Positions 6,977 to 13,516 of a stretch of 15,613 nucleotides of DNA are shown here, piece after piece (position 1 is the first letter of the stretch; each line of letters opens with the position of its first letter). The stretch is from assembly GCA_027001105.1 (NCBI GenBank), contig JALTMZ010000130.1, positions 1 to 15,613 on the forward strand. Direction: 5' to 3'. Both the position numbers and the translations under genes were made by a program. The notes under the pieces are model-generated. The model was not told the DNA's origin and searched no databases. It was given only the letters and a program-made list of their open reading frames with translations. Source of the DNA: Thermococcus sp. (GTDB lineage Archaea; Methanobacteriota_B; Thermococci; Thermococcales; Thermococcaceae).

Positions 6977-7846
6977 ATGAGCCCGTTGATGTTCGGAGTA
7001 ATATTGTCACTGCTGTCAGCGTTTGGGTGGGGAGTCTCTTCAATACTGTTGAAAATAAGCATGAAAAACAAAGGTGCCATAACGGTAAATATAGTTAGGC
7101 TCTACATTATTGCCGTTGTCTATGCAATCTTCTTTACGGTTAATGGAAACTGGAGAGAAGTTTTAAACTTAACACCTCTTCAGCTTATGATTGCATTTGT
7201 CTCTGCCCAGTTTGGGTTTGTTATCGGAGATTACTTTTTCTTTAATGCCATGAAAATCATGGGTGTTTCAAGGACGGTGCCTATAACTTCATCTTATCCT
7301 CTCTGGGCAATTTTGTGGGCATATTTGTTTCTCGGAAGAAATATCAGCCCACAGATAATATTTGGTGCATTTTTAATAGTCCTCGCTATTATAATTGTAC
7401 GGCAGGGAGAAATAGAAGAACATTTGAATATGAAGGGTTTTGTATTTGCTCTCTTAGCACCTCTATCATGGAGCTTTGCCATAATTACCATGGAATGGCT
7501 CTCTGCTCAAATTTCACCTTTTACATTGGCCGGGCTTAGGATGATGTTTGCTGCTTTGGGAATTAGCGTATTTGCCAAGAAATATGAGAGCGAGATAAAA
7601 ACAATTACAAAAAGAGAATTAATGGCATTAGCAGGAGCAGCGTTTTTAGGCTTATTCATTGGACAGTATTCCTTTGTGAAGGCTGTTAGTTTGGTTGGTT
7701 CCCCAATTGCAGCCCCAATTACAGCCATAAACCCGATTATCTCAGCAACATTGGCTATTCTTATTCTAAGAGAACCTCCAAACAGCAAAATTTTGACAGG
7801 TTTAGTGATGGCAGTGATTGGTGTAATATTGATAAGCACGGCATAA
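6977..7846 (+). CDS. EamA-family (drug/metabolite transporter) permease
   Basis: A 289-residue integral membrane protein with ten predicted membrane segments in two EamA repeats, residues about 3-137 and 150-288. The first repeat has SAFGWGVSSILLKISM and ends with GAFLIVLAIIIVRQGEIEE; the second has LLAPLSWSFAIITMEWLS and AAPITAINPIISATLAILILREPP, the conserved Pro and Glu-Pro of the family just before the last segment, GLVMAVIGVILI. Family members export or import small metabolites such as amino acids or nucleotide sugars; the substrate here cannot be told. The ATG at 6977 lacks a clear ribosome binding site, but a TATA-like box 26 nt upstream fits a leaderless transcript. An ATG four codons later is an alternative. 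Confidence 0.88.
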   Translation: MSPLMFGVILSLLSAFGWGVSSILLKISMKNKGAITVNIVRLYIIAVVYAIFFTVNGNWREVLNLTPLQLMIAFVSAQFGFVIGDYFFFNAMKIMGVSRTVPITSSYPLWAILWAYLFLGRNISPQIIFGAFLIVLAIIIVRQGEIEEHLNMKGFVFALLAPLSWSFAIITMEWLSAQISPFTLAGLRMMFAALGISVFAKKYESEIKTITKRELMALAGAAFLGLFIGQYSFVKAVSLVGSPIAAPITAINPIISATLAILILREPPNSKILTGLVMAVIGVILISTA

Positions 7847-7849
7847 AGG

Positions 7850-7857
7850 TTAAATTT
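7850..7857 (+). promoter_or_regulatory. Probable promoter of the second H/ACA RNA
   Basis: AAAGG followed by TTAAATTT resembles a BRE plus TATA box. Its centre is about 26 nt before position 7879, where the GC-rich RNA begins. It sits just behind the EamA stop codon. Confidence 0.5.
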
Positions 7858-7878
7858 TCATTATCCTAATTACTACTG

Positions 7879-8040
7879 CCGACAGCGAGGGTACAATTCG
7901 TACCCTCGTGGGCTCGGTCGAACCCGCCTCCGCAAGAACTCGGGCTCGATGAGCGGAGTGTGCTCACGCCGAGCCCATAGGGCCGGTGCATCCGCCCCCG
8001 TGAGCCATGAGCGGGGAGTCTCTGTTGCCGGCCCACACTT
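7879..8040 (+). ncRNA. H/ACA box guide RNA (two pocket hairpins plus a 5' hairpin)
   Basis: A second GC-rich island. The 5' element is a perfect 9-bp hairpin, CGAGGGTAC (7886-7894) with GTACCCTCG (7900-7908), without an ACA box of its own. The middle unit has lower stem 7910-7917 (GGGCTCGG) with 7969-7976 (CCGAGCCC), then ATA at 7977-7979; its upper stem is CTCCGC with GCGGAG and it has a TGA element. The last unit has stem 7980-7986 (GGGCCGG) with 8028-8034 (CCGGCCC), then ACA at 8035-8037; its upper stem CCCCG (7996-8000) with CGGGG (8012-8016) closes a K-loop with TGA (8001-8003) and GA (8009-8010). These are the defining parts of archaeal H/ACA RNAs acting with Cbf5 and L7Ae in pseudouridylation. 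Targets were not assigned. Ends are approximate. Confidence 0.85.
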
Positions 8041-8047
8041 TCAAAAC

Positions 8048-8055
8048 TTTTATAA
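8048..8055 (+). promoter_or_regulatory. Promoter of the HTH-CBS gene
   Basis: TTTTATAA centred about 26 nt before position 8078. The predicted leader is about 12 nt and contains the GGTGG ribosome binding site. It begins only 10 nt after the ACA box of the H/ACA RNA, whose 3' end must lie next to this box. Confidence 0.6.
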
Positions 8056-8089
8056 TCCTCAAAGTTAATTTTAATAACTGGTGGTTATT

Positions 8090-8650
8090 ATGGTAATTCT
8101 TCCCCGTCCAATTGATCCGCGAGAGATAAGGAGAATCAGAAAAGAGCTTGGAATTACCCAAGAGGAACTTGCGAAAAGGGCAGGTGTCACCCAAGCATAT
8201 ATAGCTAAGCTGGAAAGCGGGAAAGTTGATCCCAGACTCTCAACTTTTAATCGAATTCTTGAGGCTCTTCTTCAGTGTAAGAAAGCCCAGCTGAAAGCTA
8301 AAGATGTTATGTCCTCTCCGATAATTGCTGTTAAGCCATATGATCAAGTGGACAAGATAATTAAGCTGATGAATGAACATAACATATCCCAAGTTCCAGT
8401 GATTGCGGGAAACAAAGTTGTTGGTTCAGTAACTGAAAGAACATTAGTCAGGAAAAGCCTGGAATATGAAGATATTTACGAAAGAAAGGCCATGGAAGTC
8501 ATGGAGGAGCCTTTTCCAATAGTTAATGATGAGGAGGACATTGAGGTTGTTAAATATCTCCTTGAAGAGCATCCAGCGGTTATTGTGCAGAATAAAGAGG
8601 GAAAGCCTGTAGGAATAATAACCCGCTCAGACCTGTTCCGGCTTAAGTGA
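8090..8650 (+). CDS. HTH transcriptional regulator with a CBS domain pair
   Basis: A 186-residue protein. Residues about 10-62 form a Cro/CI (XRE)-type helix-turn-helix: IRRIRKELGITQEELAKRAG followed by VTQAYIAKLESGKVDPRLST. Residues about 70-125 and 133-186 form two CBS domains (KAKDVMSSPIIAVKPYDQV; VVGSVTERTLVR; AMEVMEEPFPIVNDEEDIE; PVGIITRSDLF). CBS pairs bind adenosine nucleotides or SAM, so this is probably a nucleotide- or SAM-responsive DNA-binding protein, a layout common in Euryarchaeota. Its targets are unknown. The ATG at 8090 is preferred over the GTG at 8081 because GGTGG (8080-8084) lies 5 nt before it. The gene's stop codon abuts an antisense C/D RNA. Confidence 0.88.
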   Translation: MVILPRPIDPREIRRIRKELGITQEELAKRAGVTQAYIAKLESGKVDPRLSTFNRILEALLQCKKAQLKAKDVMSSPIIAVKPYDQVDKIIKLMNEHNISQVPVIAGNKVVGSVTERTLVRKSLEYEDIYERKAMEVMEEPFPIVNDEEDIEVVKYLLEEHPAVIVQNKEGKPVGIITRSDLFRLK

Positions 8651-8700
8651 TCAGCCAGCCGTCCACTCATCATCCCTCAGCGTCGGAAGGCATCGTCACC
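8648..8700 (-). ncRNA. C/D box methylation guide RNA (second)
   Basis: On the minus strand, in order: C box GTGACGA (8699-8693, one mismatch to RTGATGA), 12-nt guide TGCCTTCCGACG, D' box CTGA (8680-8677), 3-nt spacer, C' box ATGATGA (8673-8667), 12-nt guide GTGGACGGCTGG, D box CTGA (8654-8651). This is the standard archaeal layout. By the D+5 rule the D' guide would act on a G within CGUCGGAAGGCA, the D guide on a C within CCAGCCGUCCAC; I could not place these in rRNA or tRNA. A same-strand TATA-like box at 8723-8730 is correctly spaced. The D box starts right after the stop codon of the HTH-CBS gene, so the RNA 3' end is antisense to that gene's end. Confidence 0.88.
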
Positions 8701-8722
8701 ATTATACTACATCTACCTGCAA

Positions 8723-8730
8723 TTTTTAAA
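8723..8730 (-). promoter_or_regulatory. Promoter of the second C/D RNA
   Basis: Minus-strand TTTAAAAA, about 26 nt before the C box. It lies directly behind the cbiZ stop codon, so the sRNA may be made from this box or by read-through from cbiZ. Confidence 0.5.
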
Positions 8731-8732
8731 TC

Positions 8733-9320
8733 CTAATCTTTGATTTTCTCCCATTTGACTAAGCTTTCCTTTAGGGCTTTTCTTACGGCTTTTCCGATTA
8801 AGATGCCAAGCTTTGTTGCGGTTCCAGCCCACTCTTCTCTCCCTTCATAGGCAAACACCCCAATCCCATCACTCGTAGTTCCTGTTGCGTTGTAGCCAAG
8901 CTTCAGCAGGGTGTAAGTTTTTGCTTCCGTTGCAGTCATTATAGCGTTTGCCAATGCTCCAACGGTTAACCCCTCATGTACTATGATAACAATGTTTATC
9001 GTTCCGGGCTTCCATGGTGGAGGCTCGTCACCTGCTATGGCAGGATTGGTTATCCCGGCTGTTACAAACGCCTCAACTCTTCCATTTTTTGCATGGACAA
9101 GAACTTTTGGAATATCTGCCGCTGTCATGAAGCCCACAAAATTCTTTAATCTGTTCCTCGTTTCAAAATTAAGGCAATCTTCTTTGTAGTTGCCGCTGTA
9201 GTTCTTGTGAACGTGCATGAAGAAGAAGCCATTAGCTTTAAATAACCCGCCATTATGGGGGGCGTTGCTTAAGCTGAGCATTGGCTCCTTGAAGGGATGG
9301 ATGTAGTGTTTGCCAACCAT
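8733..9320 (-). CDS. cbiZ: Adenosylcobinamide amidohydrolase
   Basis: Cleaves the aminopropanol side chain of adenosylcobinamide to give adenosylcobyric acid, the archaeal route for salvaging incomplete corrinoids. The 195-residue length is close to that of stand-alone CbiZ. Family patterns seen are LSNAPHNGG near 16-24, FVGFMTAADI in the middle, VTAGITNPAIAGDEP, VGALANAIMTATEAKTYTLL, the Gly/Thr-rich TGTTSDGIGVFAY, and EWAGTATKLGILIG near the C-terminus. The ATG at 9320 has only a distant GGAG (9332-9335), so the start is less sure than for other genes here. The product, cobyric acid, is also the product of cbiP at 13517, so the two genes feed the same pool. Stands alone and diverges from a small membrane protein gene. 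Confidence 0.92.
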   Translation of the reverse strand: MVGKHYIHPFKEPMLSLSNAPHNGGLFKANGFFFMHVHKNYSGNYKEDCLNFETRNRLKNFVGFMTAADIPKVLVHAKNGRVEAFVTAGITNPAIAGDEPPPWKPGTINIVIIVHEGLTVGALANAIMTATEAKTYTLLKLGYNATGTTSDGIGVFAYEGREEWAGTATKLGILIGKAVRKALKESLVKWEKIKD

Positions 9321-9376
9321 GGAGTCTAATACTCCTTTTTGTTTAAGAGCTTAATGATGTGAAAGTTCAGAACACT

Positions 9377-9391
9377 ACACTTTTTAAGTGT
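9377..9391. promoter_or_regulatory. Palindrome in the cbiZ/membrane-protein intergenic region
   Basis: ACACTTTTTAAGTGT is a perfect 6-3-6 inverted repeat with a TATA-like core (TTTTTAAG), located between the divergent cbiZ and 9430 genes. It could be an operator or part of a promoter. No second copy was noticed in the window. Confidence 0.4.
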
Positions 9392-9429
9392 CAGCGAGAA
9401 AATGGATGAACACATTGGGAGGTGTAAAA

Positions 9430-9723
9430 ATGGATCCAATGGAAAAGATGCTTGATGAAATTGCACAAAATCCTAAGATGAGAAAAAAGCTGAAAGTCAA
9501 AGCAATGCTTTCACTTGTGTTGTTCTTTGTGTTTCTCTTAGCGCTATTCACTGCAATAGGCATGCTATGGACTACAAAAAACGGAACATTCCTTGGAATG
9601 ACCAAGGCTCAAATCTTTGCACTTAGAACAAAAGTCGCTCTCGTTATGAACATCCTTATCATTGCTCACATCATAGTCAATCGCAAGATTTTTGTGAAGG
9701 AGCTTAAGATTCTTTTTGGGTGA
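9430..9723 (+). CDS. Small membrane protein with two membrane segments, function unknown
   Basis: A 97-residue protein. A charged N-terminal stretch (MEKMLDEIAQNPKMRKKLKVK) precedes a long hydrophobic segment, AMLSLVLFFVFLLALFTAIGM (about residues 25-45), a short loop (TKNGTFLGMTKAQIFA), and a second hydrophobic segment VALVMNILIIAHIIV (about 70-84), with a basic tail. No family was recognised. The strong ribosome binding site GGGAGGTG at 9417-9424 fixes the ATG at 9430 rather than the GTG at 9388. It lies between cbiZ and cobT, so a cobalamin-related membrane role is possible by position only. T-rich sequence follows the stop. Confidence 0.75.
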   Translation: MDPMEKMLDEIAQNPKMRKKLKVKAMLSLVLFFVFLLALFTAIGMLWTTKNGTFLGMTKAQIFALRTKVALVMNILIIAHIIVNRKIFVKELKILFG

Positions 9724-9785
9724 TTTTGCTTTTTATTTTGTTGGGCTGTTAATTATGCTGAATAAAACATAAAACTAAGAAAGAG
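9724..9785. terminator. Convergent terminator region
   Basis: Between the converging 9430 gene and cobT. The plus strand has T-rich runs at 9724-9741 (TTTTGCTTTTTATTTT). The minus strand has T-rich sequence in the 9762-9785 stretch, behind the cobT stop. No stable hairpin is needed for termination in these archaea. Confidence 0.45.
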
Positions 9786-9792
9786 CAACGGA

Positions 9793-10794
9793 TTAACCCT
9801 TCCCTCCAATCTCCATAAGCCTCTCATAAAGCTCATCAACTTTCTTCGCAACATCATCAACGGTAAACCCCTTCTTAACGGCCAGCCAAACTGCTCCTCC
9901 TGCTCCAACGCCTTCTTTCACATAGCCTCTCTCATAATCCTGCAGACCCTTGAACTTGCTCTTCGAAAAGTCAAGCTCAGCATAGTAGTAAATTATGCCA
10001 ATATCTTTTGCCGTCTTCTTAAACGTTGAACTCTCATCATTTACAACCCACTTTGTCGTGGCAATCATGAATCTGCTCAAATCTTCTCCCATTGCTTTGA
10101 GCAGAGCAGCTACTGCAAGCATCTGAGTTCCGCCAGCTAAGACAACATCACCTTTGAATCCTTGAGAAATTCCAATGACGGTTGCCATCATTGGGTCGCC
10201 AAACTCCTCCAATGCTTTTAAAGGCTCGTCTGCAAATCCACCTTTTTCAATGCCAGCTCTCTTAAAGCCTTCCGTGATTACCTGCTCCTTTAAGCTTTGG
10301 GGATTATTTGGAGCTGCTGAGCTTGTTCTTGCATCATACCCCAAAGCCCAAAGAACAGCTTGAGCCGTTGTCGTTCCTCCCGGCGTTGACTCACCAATTA
10401 CGATTTCTCTCAGATTAAGTTTGCTCAGCTGCTCTCCAAAGAGCTTTGCCTTCTCTATTATCTTTTCTGCTTCCGGGAGGGCTTTCTCTCTGCGGAAGTC
10501 CCTTCCGACTACGTCGCTTATGTGAACGTGAGGAACTAAGGGAGCTAAATAAGTCCCTCCCCTAACAATTACAATTGGAAAATCAGCCAGCTCCTTAGCG
10601 GCTTTAGTGATTATAGCCGGTGTTGGGTGCCCTTCTGGAGTTACAGGGATAACGTCAATGATTTTAGGCTTTTCATAAAACAGATATTCGGCATCAGCAG
10701 GCGGCGTCAATTTGGTTAACTCCGGAGTTGCTCCAGCAACACTTATCCCCGGGATTGTGCTTACCTCAGTGTTCCCCAAAACTACCAGCATCAT
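9793..10794 (-). CDS. cobT: Nicotinate mononucleotide-dependent phosphoribosyltransferase CobT-like (UPF0284 type)
   Basis: Expected to activate the lower-ligand base of cobalamin: NaMN plus 5,6-dimethylbenzimidazole or another base gives the alpha-ribotide joined later by CobS. The 333-residue protein has [22 protein letters not shown] at the N-terminus, [16 protein letters not shown] near 75-90, [21 protein letters not shown] near 135-155, [18 protein letters not shown] near 220 and [12 protein letters not shown] near 300, matching the archaeal/cyanobacterial UPF0284 branch rather than classic bacterial CobT. The ATG at 10794 is chosen because AAGGGTG (10801-10807) lies 6 nt before it; the next ATG at 10791 is possible. 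Diverges from btuF across a short shared promoter with two TTGG-N9-CCAA sites. Confidence 0.88.
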   Translation of the reverse strand: MMLVVLGNTEVSTIPGISVAGATPELTKLTPPADAEYLFYEKPKIIDVIPVTPEGHPTPAIITKAAKELADFPIVIVRGGTYLAPLVPHVHISDVVGRDFRREKALPEAEKIIEKAKLFGEQLSKLNLREIVIGESTPGGTTTAQAVLWALGYDARTSSAAPNNPQSLKEQVITEGFKRAGIEKGGFADEPLKALEEFGDPMMATVIGISQGFKGDVVLAGGTQMLAVAALLKAMGEDLSRFMIATTKWVVNDESSTFKKTAKDIGIIYYYAELDFSKSKFKGLQDYERGYVKEGVGAGGAVWLAVKKGFTVDDVAKKVDELYERLMEIGGKG

Positions 10795-10805
10795 AATCTT
10801 CACCC

Positions 10806-10822
10806 TTGGCAATTTTATCCAA
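10806..10822. promoter_or_regulatory. Candidate operator, copy 1 (TTGG-N9-CCAA)
   Basis: TTGGCAATTTTATCCAA, an inverted repeat of 17 nt. It overlaps the first bases of the cobT ribosome binding site on the minus strand and lies just before the shared TATA box. A second copy with the same spacing is at 10861-10877. Confidence 0.5.
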
Positions 10823-10827
10823 CAAGC

Positions 10828-10834
10828 TTATATA
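10828..10834. promoter_or_regulatory. Shared TATA-like box of the cobT/btuF divergent promoter
   Basis: TTATATA on the plus strand, TATATAA on the minus strand. It is the only good TATA box in the cobT/btuF intergenic region. It is spaced for a plus start near 10857 and a minus start near 10805, so it may serve both directions. Confidence 0.5.
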
Positions 10835-10860
10835 CCCTTCGCTCATATTTTTGCTGAAGA

Positions 10861-10877
10861 TTGGACAAATAATCCAA
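10861..10877. promoter_or_regulatory. Candidate operator, copy 2 (TTGG-N9-CCAA)
   Basis: TTGGACAAATAATCCAA, 17 nt with TTGGA/TCCAA arms. It lies directly after the predicted btuF start of transcription and directly before its ribosome binding site (AAAGGTGAG), a position suited to repression. Its centre is 55 nt from that of copy 1. Confidence 0.5.
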
Positions 10878-10889
10878 AAGGTGAGAATC

Positions 10890-12755
10890 ATGAAAAGAAA
10901 AGTCGCCCTGATTTTGACAATTTTGATGTTTGGAGTAATAATAGCGGGCTGTATAAATCAACAGAGCCCCTCCACCCCAAGCACAACCCCAACAAGTACG
11001 ACTACCCAAGCAACCTCCTCAAACTCAAAAGAGATGACAGCAGCCCACACAACCTCAACTACAAAAGCTCCAACGGAGACTGAACAGCGAAAGTATCCGA
11101 TAACCATCACTGATTTTGCAGATAGAAAAGTTACCATCGAAAAAGAACCTCAGAGAATTGTTTCCTTAGCTCCAAGTATAACCGAAACCTTATACTTCCT
11201 CGGGGCTTTGGATAAAGTTGTAGGTGTTACCAAATATGATGATTTTCCCCCCGGAGTGCAGGAAGATAGAACAATTATTGGTGGATTCAGCAATCCAAAC
11301 ATCGAGATAATTGCATCTCTGAAACCTGATCTAATCATCGCTACATCTATGCACCTGAAATATCTCACTCAACTTGAGCAGATTGCCCCGGTTATAATAA
11401 TTGATCCTAAGAATATGGAGGACATCTACAAAGCAATTGAACTTCTTGGCAAGGTTGTCAACAAGGAAGAACAAGCACAAAAAGTTATTGCAGATATGAA
11501 GTCAAAAGTTGAGGAAATCCAAAATGCAGTTAAGGGCAAGTCAAAAGTCAAAGTCTTTTATGTTGTCTGGAATAACCCCCTGATGACCGCTGGAAAGGGA
11601 ACTTTCATTGATGACCTGATTGAATTAGCCGGTGGAGAAAACGTATTCAGTGATGTTGAAGGATGGGCACAGGTAAGTGTAGAGCAGGTTTTAGCTAAGG
11701 ATCCAGAGGTCATAATTCTCACGCCTCATTGTGGAATGACGGTTCAGGATGTATATCACAGCGAACTTTCAAAGACAACTGCCGCCAAGGAAGGAAAGGT
11801 GGTGGTAATTCAAAACGACAATGTCCTTGTAAGACCCTCTCCAAGGATTGTTATTGGGCTCGAAGAGCTTGCAAAAGTTATTCATCCTGATGTATTTGGA
11901 GGAAAGTATCCCCTCACTGTTATTGATTTCATGAACAGAACAGTCACAATTGAAAAAGAACCCCAAAGAATTGTCTCACTTGCACCAAGCATAACAGAAA
12001 CCCTGTTCTATATAGGTGCCGGTGATAAGGTTGTTGGTGTTACAAAGTACGATGACTTCCCACCACAGGTATTGAACATAACCAAAATTGGGGGATTCAG
12101 CAACCCGAACATTGAGATAATAGCATCCCTTAAACCAGACCTTATAATAGGCACTTCAATGCATCTTAAGTATCTTAAACAATTGGAACAGATTGCTCCG
12201 GTTATAATAGTTGCTCCAAGGAACTTAGAGGAGATTTACAAGCAAATAGAACTTTTGGGAAAAGTTACCAACAGGGAGGAATATGCACAAAGTGTTGTTA
12301 ATGAAATGAAGGCAAAAGTTGAGTACATAACTTCAAGGGTTAGGGAGAAGCCAAAACCAAAGGTTTTCTTCATAAGCTGGTGGAACCCAATTTACACTCC
12401 TGGTAGAGATACGTTCCAGGGTGATCTTATTGAATTAGCCGGTGGAGAGAATGTATTCAATGATTTAACCGGCTGGGCACAAGTTAGCATTGAGCAGGTG
12501 TTGGCGAGAAATCCAGAAATCATAATACTTTCAGCTCATGCTGGAATTTCACCAGAACAGCTCTGTGAGACAGAGCTCGCAAAGACAGATGCAGTAAAGA
12601 ACGGTAGGGTCTATGTTATAAGCGACGACAACATAATTTCGCGTCCAGGACCCAGGATTGTGCTGGGTTTGGAGGAGCTGGCAGAATTCATACATCCTGA
12701 AGTTTTCAACTATGAACCACAACCGTTGAAGTGTAGTGCCTCGGCCTCTGGTTAA
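10890..12755 (+). CDS. btuF: Cobalamin/siderophore-type binding lipoprotein with two tandem BtuF domains
   Basis: A 621-residue surface lipoprotein for uptake of corrinoid (or a metal chelate) by an ABC transporter. Residues 1-21 are a lipoprotein signal peptide with lipobox IAGC and Cys21. A Ser/Thr-rich linker follows (about 22-66), then two complete periplasmic-binding-protein domains of the BtuF/FhuD class at about 68-335 and 338-605. Both carry RIVSLAPSITETL, KVVGVTKYDDFPP, GGFSNPNIEIIASLKPDLII, EQIAPVII and ELAGGENVF-GWAQVS-EQVLA. Single-domain proteins of this family are about 260-370 residues, so this is a duplication fused in one chain. B12 specificity is inferred from the cob neighbours; iron chelates remain possible. 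The ATG at 10890 follows AAAGGTGAG and begins the signal peptide. btuC/btuD are absent here. The radical SAM gene follows after 36 nt. Confidence 0.88.
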   Translation: MKRKVALILTILMFGVIIAGCINQQSPSTPSTTPTSTTTQATSSNSKEMTAAHTTSTTKAPTETEQRKYPITITDFADRKVTIEKEPQRIVSLAPSITETLYFLGALDKVVGVTKYDDFPPGVQEDRTIIGGFSNPNIEIIASLKPDLIIATSMHLKYLTQLEQIAPVIIIDPKNMEDIYKAIELLGKVVNKEEQAQKVIADMKSKVEEIQNAVKGKSKVKVFYVVWNNPLMTAGKGTFIDDLIELAGGENVFSDVEGWAQVSVEQVLAKDPEVIILTPHCGMTVQDVYHSELSKTTAAKEGKVVVIQNDNVLVRPSPRIVIGLEELAKVIHPDVFGGKYPLTVIDFMNRTVTIEKEPQRIVSLAPSITETLFYIGAGDKVVGVTKYDDFPPQVLNITKIGGFSNPNIEIIASLKPDLIIGTSMHLKYLKQLEQIAPVIIVAPRNLEEIYKQIELLGKVTNREEYAQSVVNEMKAKVEYITSRVREKPKPKVFFISWWNPIYTPGRDTFQGDLIELAGGENVFNDLTGWAQVSIEQVLARNPEIIILSAHAGISPEQLCETELAKTDAVKNGRVYVISDDNIISRPGPRIVLGLEELAEFIHPEVFNYEPQPLKCSASASG

Positions 12756-12791
12756 TCTTTCTCCTCCCTACCATTTCTTTTGGTGGTTGCC

Positions 12792-13514
12792 ATGACGAAT
12801 GTTTATCACATTGTCAAGTTTCAAAGCGGAGATGCATATGTGCTCTTCCATGGTTGTCATTGGCGCTGTTCTTATTGTGTATGGGCGTTTGAAAAATGGA
12901 ATCTGTGTCTTCCAGATGATTTAAAGAGAAAGCTTGATAAGCTGTGGATCCAGAGGGATATTAAATTTTTGAGCATTGAGGAAGTTGTGAGGATTTTAAA
13001 GAAAAATGGTGTTAAGCTGGCTTTTTTCGGAGGCGGAGAACCTACAATTGATAGAGAGCTCAAACCATTGATAAAACGGTTGAAAAAAGAAGGGATTGAT
13101 GTATGGCTTATCACTAACGGTGAGCTTTTGGATAAGGAACTTGTCGAGTTGGTGAAGGGAGTAACATTCAGCATAAAAGCCCTTGATGATGAGCTTCACA
13201 AGAAAATAACTGGTGTTTCTAATCATAGGGCTCTTGGAAACTTTAAACGCTTTGCAAAAAGCGGGAAAATAGTTGCCGAAACTGTTTATGTTAAAGGTAT
13301 AGTAGAGTGTGATGAAATATTAAAAATAGCCAAATTCATAGCATCACTAAATCCAAAAATCAGGTTCAGAATTGATCCTCTTGTCCAGAACCCCGTATAT
13401 GAAGAGGTTGATGAATGCATAAGGAAAGTGAGAAAAATCCTGCCAAACACGTATAGAATAAGGGGAACAGGAAAAGGTAAACCTCCTACTTTGCTTTATC
13501 CTGAGGTGAGTTAA
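12792..13514 (+). CDS. Radical SAM protein in the cobalamin cluster
   Basis: A 240-residue radical SAM enzyme. Cys22, Cys26 and Cys29 form the CxxxCxxC motif (CHWRCSYC) that binds a 4Fe-4S cluster; GGGEPT at 80-85 is the GGE SAM motif, followed by WLITNGELL and a C-terminal [11 protein letters not shown]. It is short and has no visible auxiliary-cluster (SPASM-like) Cys set; its overall pattern is like pyruvate formate-lyase activating enzymes and related small radical SAM proteins. The substrate is unknown. It sits 36 nt after btuF and 2 nt before cbiP, so it is very probably co-transcribed with cobalamin genes; a part in corrinoid remodelling or lower-ligand supply is inferred from place only. 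GGTGG at 12782-12786 fixes the ATG at 12792 over a TTG at 12780. Confidence 0.85.
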   Translation: MTNVYHIVKFQSGDAYVLFHGCHWRCSYCVWAFEKWNLCLPDDLKRKLDKLWIQRDIKFLSIEEVVRILKKNGVKLAFFGGGEPTIDRELKPLIKRLKKEGIDVWLITNGELLDKELVELVKGVTFSIKALDDELHKKITGVSNHRALGNFKRFAKSGKIVAETVYVKGIVECDEILKIAKFIASLNPKIRFRIDPLVQNPVYEEVDECIRKVRKILPNTYRIRGTGKGKPPTLLYPEVS

Positions 13515-13516
13515 AT

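Noticed and set aside
7964..8194. Minus-strand reading frame across the second H/ACA RNA
   Set aside because: It crosses the RNA, the HTH-CBS promoter and the HTH coding region; no start signal or protein family supports it.
10795..10889. Cobalamin riboswitch before btuF
   Set aside because: The predicted leader is only about 30 nt and contains no B12-box-like sequence or large fold.
10712..11083. Plus-strand 123-codon frame across cobT, the promoter and btuF
   Set aside because: It runs antisense through cobT and out of frame through the btuF signal peptide, so it is a shadow frame.
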